From NCBI GenBank assembly GCA_949775045.1, contig OX459107.1, positions 11,249,250-11,313,249 on the forward strand: a stretch of DNA of 64,000 bases. Reading direction: 5' to 3'. The DNA is from Metridium senile (Eukaryota; Cnidaria; Anthozoa; Actiniaria; Metridiidae). Made by a program: the position numbers and the translations under genes. Shown piece after piece: positions 45,687-56,837 of this stretch (position 1 is the first letter of the stretch; every line of letters begins with the position of its first letter). Below the pieces are notes generated by a model. It had not been told where the DNA came from, ran no database searches, and was given only the letters and a program-made list of their open reading frames with translations.

Positions 45687-46398
45687 TTAATGCATGGTCA
45701 CCATATCGTCTACACCTTCAGTTGCAGAAAATGCCCTTTTTAGGAAATACAGTGACTGTAGATGATCACGATTACTGGCCTCTGGCATATGCAGTGATAT
45801 AAGTTCCAACATATCCACAAGTGCAGAATATGTAGTCCTGTGGCGTATATCATACTTCATAATGCAAAGTATGCTCTGACTAACAGAAAGCGATGAACCA
45901 GAAAAATGGGCATATCTGATTGACAACTTTCCAAGCTTGAATAATCATTCTCAGATTCACTACCAGAACTGCTTTCTTCTGCTAAATCTCTGAATTCATA
46001 GTCCTCTAATTTGACGTGCACAACTAATTCAACTAGCTCTTGGTCTTTTAAATGTGTTTTCACTTCACCACTTTCTGACTCAGTTTCAAAAATCGTGTTG
46101 TCATCCCATTCATCGTTTTCTTCATAAACTTCCTCCTCTTGTATGCATTCTTTTATAAACGAACCTGCGCCCGTTTCATGTTGATGTAAATTCGTGTTGT
46201 CATATTTTTTGTTTTCCTAGAGGTCCTCAAAGTTATGGGCGTTATCCCATTCCTCCGACTCTTCTTTTTCTGCTGCTGCTGCTACACATTTAGAACTTCG
46301 TATTAACTTCCTTCTTAGCTTCTTCTTTGAAATAGGTAAGGCAGGGTTACTTGCCCATTGCTTATATCTTTCACGTTTCATCACAACTCTGACGCCAT
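45687..46398 (-). pseudogene. N-terminal part of a CACTA-like transposase gene
   Basis: Starts in AAAATGGCGTCAG at 46398, then a frameshift leads into KRERYKQWASNPALPISK, an acidic stretch with a stop at 46217, EELVVHVKLEDYEF-like sequence, and after another frameshift near 45925 FSGSSLSVSQSILCIMKYD and ALVDMLELISLHMPEASN. The 'GSSLSVSQSILCIM...L.DLL.L' pattern precedes the transposase domain in large CACTA/EnSpm-like invertebrate and fish ORFs, as I recall it; the classification is tentative. The catalytic part is not present. Confidence 0.5.
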
Positions 46399-46445
46399 TT
46401 TGAAAATTACCCAAAAGGCCAAGGGACCGCCAGTTCTAACAAACA

Positions 46446-46625
46446 TAAGATATTGGGTTTCCTGTGGTGATGAACAATGTGGTTTCTCTTCGGAAAATAA
46501 AGCGAGGGCTCAACACATAAACACAAACACATAGATTTGGTCTGTCAAATTTGCGCATGAGTAAACAAGCGGCCGGTCCTCCTGTGTCAAAATACACCAT
46601 TACCACAGGAAACCCAATATCATAA
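46446..46625. repeat. MITE with ATATTGGGTTTCCTGTGG ends
   Basis: GATATTGGGTTTCCTGTGGT and ACCACAGGAAACCCAATATC are exact inverses about 180 bp apart. Non-coding. Confidence 0.8.
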
Positions 46626-46800
46626 TTTCTGCGAGCGCGCGTTTCTAACCTCGATTTGATGTTTTGTCAGTTGACCTATGACAGACAATCAAAACCGAGC
46701 ATAGAGGATTAACGGTTTCGGCGCCAAATCTAGTCCTCTTTTATGCAACCTCTCTTGAAGACCTGGATGTTCCACATATACCAGTTTTTATCTTTCAAAA

Positions 46801-47003
46801 ATGGCAAAATGTCGTTCAAGGTTACCTTTGGACTCTGACGAAGAATCAAGTCTGTATGAAAAAGAGGATTCGGACGACGAATATCAAGCTGAGTTACCGA
46901 AACAGGTCCAAAAGTGGACAAATAAGAATGACTTGAAGTCAACTGAACTGAAAGCACGAGGCCATAACCCAAAACAACCGCTTTCAAACAATGATAAAAA
47001 AAG
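46801..47003 (+). CDS. Acidic N-terminal exon interrupted by a Myb/SANT transposon
   Basis: ATG in CAAAAATGGC; encodes MAKCRSRLPLDSDEESSLYE, an acidic EDSDDEY stretch and VQKWTNKNDLKSTELKARGH, then reads directly into the inverted end of the 47004-48305 element. A candidate continuation lies beyond the element at 48376. Unrecognised protein; possibly a host gene broken by the insertion, or the insertion lies just after a splice point that I cannot see. Confidence 0.4.
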
Positions 47004-48305
47004 TTACTGTGTGACTCGCCGTACCGTAGTCACTTACAAAAACTTTTGATGAATTTTTGACATTATTTTCACATTCTTTCATCTCAAAGGCCATGGGACC
47101 AAGCAGGTACAAGTTTATATCGAGATCGAGAGGCGGAGACTTTAGAAACTTTGATGTCTGTAATTGGTCCGATTGAGATGAAAAAATGTCAAAATAATGT
47201 CAAAAATTCATCAAAAGTTTTTGTAAGTAGCGACCTTAAGCAACGACGACGGGAGTGCCTAGTACGGGTACCGGAAGAAAACTTTTATTTCCGTTCATGC
47301 GCATAATTTGTAATAGGATGCCATCTTGCCCGTAGCCATCTCGTCGACTACGAGTGTTGGAGCTTGTTCACGTAGTACCGACTACGACGTCAATTTACTT
47401 GGAAATATTGCTTTATTTTACTAGTTTTTCGCTATTCAACAAAAGTATATGCCTTAACAATTTGTCATACAGAAGTTTGAACTGTTTAAAGAGATCATGA
47501 GTCAGGTTCAGGGGCAAAAGAACACAACGGCAGCAGAGAAATCATCTTCAAGAAAATTCTTGTAAGTAGCGCCAATTCTTTACCATTCAAGCTAAAAAAA
47601 ATAGCGAAGATCATAGACACTAACTATTCGAAGATAGATTATTTACGTAACTGTCATTTGCTGGAGGGTTTAGATTAAGATTTAGCAGAAATTCCGAATG
47701 CAAATTTGCTTGCAAAGTTTTCCCGCCATAATTGACACATTTCTTGTTGCTTTTTAGAATGACTTGGTCAGATGAGCATTGTTTAATGCTTTGTCGAGAG
47801 ATTCTAGCTGAAAACCTATTCACGGGTAATAAAAAAGGCTCACTGCAAAGGGGTGCTCAATGGAAAAGCATAGCCGACAATTTAATGGCCATCGAAAGGC
47901 CCAAATTCAAAGTCGATTCCAGAGCGGTGAGAGAGAAATACGCTTCGCTATCTGGAAAGCTTAAAAGCAAGCTCAAGGCAGAAGAAAAGGAAAGTGGGAC
48001 GAATCCAGAGCATACAGAAACCGAGAATGCACTTGAGGAATTGCTAGAGTTGGAAGAGGAAGCAGAAAATTCTCAGAAGCAAAACAGCGATGATAAGAAC
48101 ATGATGAATAAACATGATGCTGATAGGCCATTTTGTTTACATAAATTGCGTCGTAGCCGTCGCAACTCTGCTTAAAGTCATGTTACGCTACAACGCACAC
48201 CGTACTCGACCCAGTCTTAACGCGACCCTCATACCCCGTATCAGCCATTCCCGTCGTCGTTGCTTAAGGTCTCTAGTGACTACGGTACGGCGAGTCGCAC
48301 AGTAA
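47004..48305. mobile_element. DNA transposon with TTACTGTGYGACTCGCC inverted ends, carrying a Myb/SANT ORF
   Basis: The left end TTACTGTGTGACTCGCCGTA and right end TACGGCGAGTCGCACAGTAA are inverted and continue inward with CCTTAAGCAACGACGACGGG on both sides. The left arm is split by a smaller foldback (about 47031-47224: TACAAAAACTTTTGATGAAT and its inverse). No transposase ORF is present; the Myb-like gene is the only cargo. Confidence 0.7.
47490..48175 (+). CDS. Myb/SANT-like DNA-binding protein of the transposon, two exons
   Basis: A short exon near 47490-47562 (MSQVQGQKNTTAAEKSSSRK, donor TTCTT|GTAAGT) is followed by an exon from 47759 after TTGCTTTTTAG. It encodes MTWSDEHCLMLCREILAENL, RGAQWKSIADNL, RAVREKYASLSGKLKSKLK and an acidic coiled coil, ending at 48175. 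The spaced Trp residues and basic third helix are typical of Myb/SANT domains carried by Harbinger-like and related transposons, where they bind the element ends. The frame is intact. Confidence 0.6.
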
Positions 48306-48375
48306 GCTACAGCAAAGTTATATCAACATGTGTGTTATACTTATCTATCTTTTTTATGTACCTTCAAAGAATGGT

Positions 48376-48527
48376 GTATCATCCAATGGGATGACGGCAA
48401 AGAGTGGTCCACATTGAAGACATCATCCTTAAAGCCACAAGAGGGTGCAAAGGAGCTATACTATAAAGTGGGAGAGCATGCCATGGGTCAGTGGGGAGTG
48501 CAGAGCTATCAGAGTTCTAGCTGGTAA
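48376..48527 (+). CDS. Orphan exon, WDDG-containing, unknown
   Basis: After ACCTTCAAAG the frame reads EWCIIQWDDGKEWSTLKTS, then AKELYYKVGEHAMGQWG and a stop. The 'WDDG..W' strand pattern resembles small Tudor-like or BEN-associated modules, without certainty. It may be the continuation of the acidic exon at 46801. Confidence 0.3.
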
Positions 48528-48948
48528 TTTGAGCTGTAAATCTTGACTGTTTAGAGCAAGATTCTGTAAATATCGCCCAGACCTAGGAAATCTTCAAAAT
48601 GATCAGATCGCTCAAACTTCCTCAGTTTGTAGGCATACCTAACCTATAACTAATGGTGTACTTTTTACCTCGTTTGGATTTTTATTTTTGAAGAAATAAA
48701 TGTATTTCTGTTCGGGCCATTTGAGGCAATTTTCCTCAACGTACTCCAAAACGAGCCGGTTTACAAAGGGATCATTAAAACAACATTTCCTTAAAGTAGA
48801 CATAAACTATGATGGCCGTTTTAGGCTATGGTGACAATGCGGGTTAGGTAGCTTTGTATTGTTCTGGTATGGTTAGCTACGGTGCTTATTTTCTGCTTAT
48901 ACCTATTGTATGTCTTATTGTATGTCTTATTGTTTGTCTATTTGTTTT

Positions 48949-49262
48949 GCAGACATTTTCAACAAAGGCATCTGGGCAGAGGGGAAGAGTTGGAATAGCG
49001 GGCGTCTTCAAGACAGCCTCGAACGTTTTAAGGCAACGGTTCTTTCATCTAGAGCAGAGGGAACTACTTATTCCTACAAAAGAGCTTTTCTTCGCTGGAA
49101 ACGTTTCACAACCTGTTACGAACACATGGAAGTCCTCCCAGCCAGCCCCTTAGATGTTGCTCTGTACCTGCAGTCCTTGATGGATGCCATTGACTCGGCA
49201 TTCTACGCTATCCAGTGGGCGCATTCTTTGGCGGACTTCGATCGACTCCCCCACGCGTCATC
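48949..49262 (+). pseudogene. N-terminal domain of a tyrosine recombinase (YR retroelement fragment)
   Basis: After an acceptor-like TTGTTTTGCAG the frame encodes SRAEGTTYSYKRAFLRWKRF, LPASPLDVALYLQSLMD and FYAIQWAHSLADFD, the core-binding (SAM-like) domain that precedes the catalytic domain in recombinases such as that at 2-1105. It ends abruptly at 49262 where LINE sequence begins; the catalytic domain is missing. Confidence 0.75.
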
Positions 49263-49950
49263 CGGTCGTGGTATCCTATCAAATCGCTCTCTTTATTTTG
49301 ATAATTACACTCTGGAGCGTAAAAGTGTTACTAATTTTTTGGGTGTATATCTTGATGATTGTCTTTCATGGAAAACACATATTGATTATATTTGTAAGAA
49401 CATTTCCAGATCTATAGACTTGATTTATGAATCTAGGCATTTCCTATCTCAAAAATCTTTCCTTATATTATTCCCTTATTTACTCTTATCTAACCTATTG
49501 TTTGGTCATCGACGTATCCTACTAATCTTAATCGTGTATTTCTTCTCCAGAAACGTATCGTAAGAATTATTTGTTCTGCTGATTACCTTGCTCATTCTAA
49601 GCCTCTCATTTTGCGTCTAAAAGTCCTTATATTGTTTCTTTAAATTCTTTTCAAATTTCCAACTTCATGTATTCATATACTAACCATTTACTCCCTCTTT
49701 TTCTGTTTTTTTTTTCATGAGGCGATCAGATTCACTCCTACAATACCAGATCCTCAACTCTTTTGCGCCCGCATTCCTGCCGTTTAAATATAAAAAAGAT
49801 TTACTGTTCTTTACCTAGGTCCTAAAATATGGAATTCCTTGCCTTCTAGTGTCGTAAACTCTTCAACTCTGTTTTCGTTCAAAAAAACACTTCTAAGATA
49901 TATTTTTTTCCTCAGATTATAAAAACATGCCGATAACAAGTAAATTTTTT
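49262..49950 (+). mobile_element. CR1-like LINE fragment, RT thumb to C-terminus, frameshifted
   Basis: Frames together read SVTNFLGVYLDDCLSWKTHI, DYICKNISRSIDLIYESRHF, then LQKRIVRIICSADYLAHSKP and KIWNSLPSS. This is the end of a CR1/L2-type ORF2. Several frameshifts and stops are present; no EN or RT palm remains. Confidence 0.72.
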
Positions 49951-50379
49951 CCTCCCACTTGAAAAGTGCCTAGTAAAATATATATATATTCATGTTAGGG
50001 TTAATACGCTATATATCACATATATACTCGCCTATATAATTTAAACAGATAAGCATTTTTGCAGATTTATTTATGTTTATGTAATTAATTATATATAATA
50101 ATCGTAAGGAGACCTCTTTCACATAAGCCTATTGGTTTCCAGAGGCTCACGCTCACTAGGTTTTCTCACTGGCCATTCCCTTAAAAAATGAGTTCGAATC
50201 ATTTGTGGACAAGCCTGACGAGCAAAAGACAGAAGAAGCAGAAAATATTGAGAAGCTTATGGAAAATGAGTAGAAATATCTCATATCTATCACTCGCTGG
50301 TAGAGCTGGAGAAAAGGAAATACAACAGAATCGACCCGTTGCCAGTCACAAAATACCTGGAAATGCTAAGAAATAATCT
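49951..50379. other. AT-rich interval, no supported gene
   Basis: Only TA-rich low complexity (49980-50060) and a short Lys-rich frame (50188-50376) are visible; the latter may be upstream remains of the helicase fragment but has no recognisable motif. Confidence 0.35.
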
Positions 50380-51096
50380 CAACTCACAAATGGATTCATG
50401 TTGTGCAGAAGAAGAAGCTGGAAGGGCAGGACGAGATGGAGACCCTTTTCCAACAACTTTATTGAGTGATAACTACTAGAAAATTTACAACACGAAACAT
50501 TTGGATCACCCAAAGGGGAAAGCGCGAACGGGATTCTAAGTCCCATGCCACTGTATTCTACAATTCGTATGACATAAGGAAAAGGAAAAATGGTGTTGAT
50601 GTTGTCATGAGGGAGTTTGTAACAACAAAGGACTGTAGAAGAAAAGTTATTTTGAACTATTTTGGCCATAACCTTCCCCCTCCGCACATTACATACTTGC
50701 TGTGACAATGACAGGAATGCTTGTGACTGCTCTGATTGTTTGTTGGATATAAACCTTGAATCTCTTAACCTTGAATCCACTAACCTTGAAACAACACCAT
50801 CTGCACCATCTACTGTGTTTACTGATATGGACAAAGACACAATAAGGGCTGATTTAGAGCAGTATCGCTCCTCCCTTCACAAAGGTAAGTCTTGTGTTGG
50901 AGACATAATACTTACTAGTGGCTTTTCGTTAGAGCGGATTGATGAAACTATAAAACACTTAGAAGAACTTAACAGCCTTAATTCAATTGAGGGCATTTTG
51001 CCAGCATACTGCAAGCAAAATGCAGAGGTTATCTTTTACTGCGACTTTCACAAACATGCGAACTCCAAGGCTCAAATACTGAACTCGTTTTTGTAG
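50380..51096 (+). pseudogene. RecQ-family helicase fragment (motif VI to zinc-binding region)
   Basis: EEEAGRAGRDGDPF near 50410 is helicase motif VI. After frameshifts the next frame gives SHATVFYNSYDI, VDVVMREFVTTKDCRRKVIL and NYFGHNLPPP, and a further shift near 50690 gives HTCCDNDRNACDC. The CRRK...HF...CCDxC arrangement is the RecQ-Ct zinc subdomain. A C-terminal 110-residue region follows (FSLERIDETIKHLEELNSL) and stops at 51096, inside the left arm of a foldback element. The helicase core is missing. It is either a host-gene fragment captured by a transposon or part of a larger element. Confidence 0.68.
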
Positions 51097-51630
51097 TTTT
51101 CGCTTCCGTCAATCAAACGCCCGATATTTCCCGACTGCTTTCAGAAGTATCGACATTCAATATGGCCGAGTTTATAAAAGGTTTGTTCATGATGTTGAAG
51201 AATCCTCAGAGAAAATAAAAGCCGTGAAACTCCTACATTTAGAGGAGACTTTAACATGTTTAATCGTCGATGAAGAGGGAGAGCAAGTAAGTATCACAAT
51301 ACTTCTAAGTGAGTGGAATGTCTAAAACAAACGTGTTCGATCATTGCTTTTGTTGTGGAATTTACACTTCATGATCACTTCAATCGAACTTCAAACGATT
51401 TGAGTCTCCTCTAAATAGGAATCGTTTCGATTCGCAGCTATTATTTCCTCTAAAAAAGTCTTCAAAATCGTCGCAAAATCTTTCAAATTCCACCATATTG
51501 AATGTCGTTACTACGGAAAGCATCCGGGAAATGTCAGAAGTTTGATTGACGGAAGCGAAAACTCATAAAACGAGTTCGGTATTTTAGCGTTGGAGTTCGC
51601 ATGTTTGTGAAAATTGCAGTAAGATAGAAG
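51034..51630. repeat. Foldback element with ~130-bp arms overlapping the RecQ fragment end
   Basis: Left arm (about 51034-51165) and right arm (about 51485-51630) are inverted: CACAAACATGCGAACTCCAA, TTTTCGCTTCCGTCAATCAA and GACATTCAATATGG each recur as reverse complements. The centre has a short open frame (YKRFVHDVEESSEKIKAVKL ending EQ|GTAAGT). The helicase ORF's last 20 codons lie inside the left arm. Confidence 0.7.
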
Positions 51631-52140
51631 TATTTAAAATAAATAGATATCAAAATTCTAAAAAAAAATGATTGTTTATTAGAAATATTAGTAGTGTCTT
51701 TGTTTTAGTTATTAAGTAGATGTGTTAAGGTTAATTATAATAACCTTTTCTTGCTAATATTAGTAATACAATTATTGTAAATATATGCACAATATTGCAG
51801 AGAGGTTGAACTCACATCAATGTTATATACATGTTCAGTATATATATGGATATAAAATTGCTGATTAATCAGAACACCAACTATACATTTTCTTGATGTG
51901 CAAAGGTTTGTAAGAAATATAAATGGAATATTTGTCTACAAATAGTATGTATTTACTTGAATTTTATAAGATTTGATTTGAATAACCAAGAGAGGTTGAA
52001 GGAATGAGGTCAATAGTCAATACCCCCTAAAAGTTAGTATTGTCTTGTCACGTGACTATCACATCGCTTGCTTCAGTCTCGTGGAGTTATCAACAAGACA
52101 ACACCAATACTTTCTTAACGTGAGCTTTTTTTCCACTTAA
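51631..52140. other. AT-rich interval, nothing recognised
   Basis: No ORF or repeat of note; a weak duplicated AGAGAGGTTGAA word occurs at 51800 and 51990. Confidence 0.35.
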
Positions 52141-52141
52141 T

Positions 52142-52580
52142 ATGTCTTCTAGCTTGCCTGTAGTATTAATATTAGGTCACTCCTTTGTGAATCGCCTATT
52201 TTTGGAAATTAAGAATCAATCACATCATAGTTTTCCCCTAGATTTTCATCTTAATGATCGAGCAAGCGTTCACGTTCATGGTGTGGGTGGACGAACTGTG
52301 CCAAAGTTATAGAAACACGATTTATCATATGTTTCTCGTCTTAATCCTAACATTATTATTTAAGAAATTTGCACTAATAATATTTCGGTTGAAGATCCCA
52401 ACGTTGAAGCTACCTCAATAGAAGTTTTAGTTCGTTAATTACACGACAGGTTCGGGGTTAAGATTGTGGGTTTTGGTTTAGTAGTCCCTCGCAGCTTGTC
52501 CACTGATTCTAATGCTAAGGTCACAGTTTACAACCGGCCGAACCCTATCGTATACATGGGTACGACGATATGATATGTAC
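52142..52580 (+). pseudogene. SGNH-hydrolase-like domain fragment
   Basis: Starts ATGTCTTCTAGC; reads VVLILGHSFVNRLFLEIKN, SVHVHGVGGRTVPKL, a stop, LNPNIII, a stop, EICTNNISVEDPNV and VGFGLVVPRS. GHS, GGRTV and the degenerate ..TN(D) block are in SGNH order; the block III Asp is replaced by Asn. Such domains are carried by some invertebrate retroelements; which family this belonged to is unclear. It is broken by at least two stops. Confidence 0.55.
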
Positions 52581-52616
52581 AGACCACACATTAATAAGCT
52601 TTGAGTTAAGCCTTAA

Positions 52617-52892
52617 AGTTCCAAAACGACCGAAAGCGAAACGCTTTTTTTTACCATTTCAAAAATGCAAATTGGACGAGAATCATTAAAGAAAATCCCG
52701 TGGGACTTGTACTTTGTCCCTGACGACGCTGACTTAACACTTGCTAATTGGAATGATTTGTTCCTTTCTGCTGTCGACGAACACGTTCCTAAATCGAAAG
52801 TTAAAAATGTAAACAATCGTCCGTGGATTGATAAAGAGCTTCGAACAATGCTTAAAAAGAAAGATGCGCAGAGAAAAAAGGCAATCAATTAA
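52617..52892 (+). mobile_element. LINE ORF2 fragment (endonuclease-RT linker)
   Basis: PWDLYFVPDDADLTLANWND, LFLSAVDEHVPKSK and NRPWIDKELRTMLKKKD match the linker just after the AP endonuclease of CR1/Jockey-like elements, where 'RPW....L......KD' is conserved. It is truncated at 52892. Confidence 0.65.
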
Positions 52893-53421
52893 ACTTTAAT
52901 TTAGAAATAAAACAGTTTTCCGCGTATTATACTCTGATAAAAACATGCGGGATGTGGAGAGAACACGAGAGAAGCATAACAAACCATGACAACTTATATT
53001 CAGCAGTATTTCTTTGGGAACCTTTAGATATCTCACTCAATTTTGACAAAAAAAAAGAAATAAACAGGATGAAAAAATATATATTTTGATGATAGAAAGC
53101 AGTCAGAAAAGATAAACATGTTCATTTCTGGTGTGGAGAGCATAAATGTAAAGTTTGCAAAGCAAACAATGCCTATGGACATCATTAAAGGTATATTGAT
53201 TTACTAAATTCTTCTGTTTACTTTTTTCAGAATGATAACAAGCTGAAAATAATCCAGAGTATCATAATAATAATAATAATAATAAAGCACTTTATTTCAA
53301 TAGGGTAACTAGAATTACAAGTAATTTTCATCTTGGCCCTACATATATACATACATACATAAAATCTAAATAAGAAATATAAATAAGTAAATTAAAATGA
53401 TAAAAATATAAAACTATCTAA
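52893..53421. other. Interval with a short TAA microsatellite
   Basis: (TAA)n at 53265-53286; otherwise AT-rich and without recognised genes. Confidence 0.4.
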
Positions 53422-54190
53422 ATGTCCATGATGCAATTGGAAGACCTAAAAATTAGGCATATTAGGATTTGGGCTGAAATGCAAAATTTCCCTGAAGTAT
53501 TTCAGCTCTTATTTGTATTACATGACGATGTTCCCTTAAAGCGATCATATGTTATTCATATATTGAAGTTTCCAACTATGAATGATGAAGAGACAACTAT
53601 TTAAAATTACCTATTAGCGTATTTAGTTAAGGCAGGAAATTCTGAAACACTGCCAAAGTTTGGCCTTATGTCTTATGTATTATTTTCGTATAATTCCAGT
53701 TCATCCTTACCATTATTCCATTCTCGGCATTTTTTGGGATAACCTTAACTATTATGATAAATGCATGCAATATTTTTGAAACCTTCAGCACTGCAATTGA
53801 ATGGGTTGCTCGTCACGAATTTAGCATTCCAATTATTTTACATTTATTAGATGATTCTTAATTGTTGCCCCTACTGAATCCCTTTGCCAAAAACATTTAA
53901 ACATTTTCAATGATGTTTGTAATTATTTGGGTATTGCTATTGCACCTGAAAAGACATTTGGGCCTTCTCAAGTTTTATCTTTTGCCGGGATTGAGTTAGA
54001 TACTTGTTTAATTGAGGCTAGGCTACCACCTGAAAAAAATTGATAAATGTTTAGGTTTTTCATATAATTTTCTTAGGAAGAAAAGGGTTACTTTAAAAGA
54101 AATTCAAATTTTGATTGGCCTCCTTAATTTTGCTTGTTCAGTGGTTGTACCCCGAACATGCTTTCCTTTGTCGACTTATTAACTTGACAA
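53422..54190 (+). pseudogene. Reverse transcriptase fragment of a YR (DIRS/Ngaro-like) retroelement
   Basis: Across several frames: YLVKA, IPVHPYHYSILGIFWDN, NIFETFSTAIEWVARHEFSI, ILHLLDDS (the LxDD catalytic block), PTESLCQKHLNIFNDVCNYL, APEKTFGPSQVLSFAGIELD, CLIEARLPPEK and LLNFACSVVVP. This order and 'GIELDT...EARLP' are characteristic of DIRS/Ngaro RT-RNase H. Multiple frameshifts and stops; a deletion lies before YLVKA. The recombinase gene is not adjacent here, but its fragments occur at 2 and 48949. Confidence 0.75.
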
Positions 54191-55329
54191 TTGGCTTCCT
54201 TGGCATATCATTGTAATAGACTAACACAATCAGTGAATCTAAAAATAACGATGTACACATCTTAGCGCGCTAAATATCTTAGCTAAACATCTTAGTCGCG
54301 CACATTTATTGTACATCGTTATTTTCTATAAATCTCTCGCGCACGCAAACTTGTACAAATTCTACTGGTGAAGGCTAAAGATTTAACCGAAATGTCTAAT
54401 TAAAAATCATCCAATTTAGTCAGAGACAACCTAATTCGTTTAAAGAATGTATAACCTAAAATTAGTTTTATGTAATAGTCGACATGAGCTACCTGTGTGT
54501 TATGTCAAACTTCCACTGATGAAAAAAGACTGAATGTTCTTGGAGTGCTTGCTTAACAGTAAAGTGTCTGCTTCAGAAGCATTGCCCGGGAAGCGTCTTT
54601 TACAAGACAAAGACGTTGAAAACAACATCAACGTCATTCCAGATACTGTGCGCTACGAAAACATTGATATCAACAAGGTTCGAAAGTTAAAAAAATAAAT
54701 AAATATGGTTTAAAACGCTATCGTTACTCAAAACAAAAGAAAAAGTGTTTTGGCACTGCAAACCATGTTCTAACACAATACGAAACAATCGAAAAAGCAT
54801 TGGTTGCATGTGATTGGTGTCTCTTGTGGTTCCACAAAAATGTGTGTCTCTGAGCAGCAAGACAAAATTCTGACACTGGTTTTGCAAGAGCTGTAAAAGT
54901 AAATATACACCACTTTCATAAATACCATAATATGTAGCAAGTAAACAGAGGTGTTAATATTTTAGCATTGTCATATGAAAGAATCACCTGAAATAGATGA
55001 TAGATAAATGTCAGACTACATGATGGGAAAAGCTGGAGCATCCAAGGAAAAGTCATCTAGAAGGCTGAAACCAAAAGATTATACATCATACAGAAATAAT
55101 CTGGAAGGCAATTGAGAAGAAACCGCCAAGACGTGCTAGTCACTCCAGAGCCTGTAAAAGAGGAACCTAAACTACCATCAGAGGAAAAACGTCAAAGTCA
55201 AGGTGCCTTAGCGGAAACACCTCATCCCTCTTCGGAAGATTCAACCAGTGTCCCAAACAGTTATACATATGTGTCACAATACTCCAAGACATTGCTGTAT
55301 ATAATTGTGCTATTCTTTAAGTGTACGCT
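54191..55329. other. Fragmentary interval with a foldback
   Basis: 54240-54325 is a hairpin (AAAATAACGATGTACA against TGTACATCGTTATTTT). A broken frame near 54560-54690 reads ASEALPGKRLLQDKDVEN and VIPDTVRYENIDINKVRK, looking like decayed transposon protein I cannot name. 55112-55280 has a charged, Pro-rich frame of unknown origin that may be the start of the Helitron ORF. Confidence 0.4.
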
Positions 55330-56406
55330 CAAATGCATCAAAGATGTTAATGTAAGAAAACAAAGAGTGCATGATGCCTTACGATAGCTAATCAAAAATA
55401 ATCCTCACTATGTAGACGGTTAAATAAATGAACAAGCATCAAATTCTTTGCCTGACAATGATATACTGTCAAATCTTTTGACTGTTGAGACTGATGATCA
55501 CATTTATTTATTTACAAAATTCGCCAAACTACGTTGGGCAGGAAAAACCAACAGAGAGGATATTCAGTAACGGGTTCCCATTATATCACATGAAACTCTT
55601 GAGCCTGATTTAGGTCTGATTTAGAATCTACTGATATGTGTAGTTTTTTACCTGTTGGTGAACAGCAGGAACAAGAACTTGATGCGATTAAATACCAGCT
55701 ATCTGCAGATGAGCCAATGTCCTGGCCCTCAGTTGATGACCAGTTATTAAATGAATATCAGACATCACATCTAGCTACTATGGCATTCCCTACATTATTC
55801 CCTGATGGTAAAGGGGATCCAACTAATCAAGCATTAACAAGAGATGTCCCCCTTTCAGACAAAATTAAGCATCTTATAAAATTTGCTGAAGAGTGAATGG
55901 AATGGTTTATCGTTTTGCTAGCCACCCTAGGTTTTCGTATTGGGCTTTCAATATGATTCTCAGAAAGAGAACATTACAACAAAGCGGAATATTTCTGAAA
56001 CAAAACCCAGATGAAGCTCATCTTACAATTGAAGAGTTACATGGAATGGCTGCTAATAATGATTCAGTTGCATATTCATGTCGAAAGTGTCTAGATATGT
56101 TGCTAATATTGGTGGTACTAATGCTTACTGGCATAAAGTGAAAGAAGATCTCAAAGCCATAGTAAACTACAACATTATTTTTCACCTTTTCATCAGCTAA
56201 TATATACATTGGCCTGAATTACATGCTCTCTTTGGAGTTAATAAAACTGTTAACTGTACAAGTGAACAGAGACGACGGAATGTTATCAATAATCCTCATG
56301 TTGTAAACTTTTTTTTTTTTCACACAAAGACTAGATAATTTTGTAAAACATTGGCTTTAGAACACTCTTCAAGCCAAGTGGCACTGGTATAGATTTGAAC
56401 ATGCCA
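55330..56406 (+). pseudogene. Helitron Rep/helicase N-terminal fragment, cut by gene B
   Basis: Frames read [117 protein letters not shown] and finally AKWHWYRFEHAR. This is the conserved N-terminal (Helitron_like_N) region of invertebrate Helitron proteins. Stops at 55567, 55894, 56139 and later, plus frameshifts, mark it as dead. Homology ends at 56406, where the CG-rich 5' region of gene B begins; Rep and helicase domains are not seen downstream. Confidence 0.8.
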
Positions 56407-56837
56407 GGCATACGCGCGCTTCAAATTCCTCCGTTCGATCGTGTTAGTCCGCCATATTGGACGGGAGTGATTTTGGGGGAATGAGAACGAATTTACGAAC
56501 ACATTACGACTGATCTTTGGAAGGTTTGCGTTTACATCGGTTTGCCGATACAAGCAATCGGAAGGCGGGAAAATACACAGGTATCCAAGGGCTTTGTTTT
56601 GGTGCCAAGTTTGTTGGGTAGGTTGCTTTGCGACTTGGCTTGAAAGCACTTCTAAGTTTGTCAATATGTAGTAGTCTCAACCAGTTTTGTGCTAGATGGC
56701 TTACCGTAATGCTTGTTTTATTTTCGTGAATGTGAAGATCAAGACTTATGAATATATGAAGAAAATTGCCTTCTTTATGGTTTTGGATTTAAATTTATTT
56801 CGCGCCATTTCTTTATGGGAATTTGTGTGTTTTTATC
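56407..56837 (+). promoter_or_regulatory. CG-rich 5' region of gene B
   Basis: It starts CATACGCGCGCTTCAAATTC and shares CGCCATATTGGACGGG, GAACGAATTTACGAAC and following blocks with the region before gene A. Likely promoter or element end. Confidence 0.5.
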
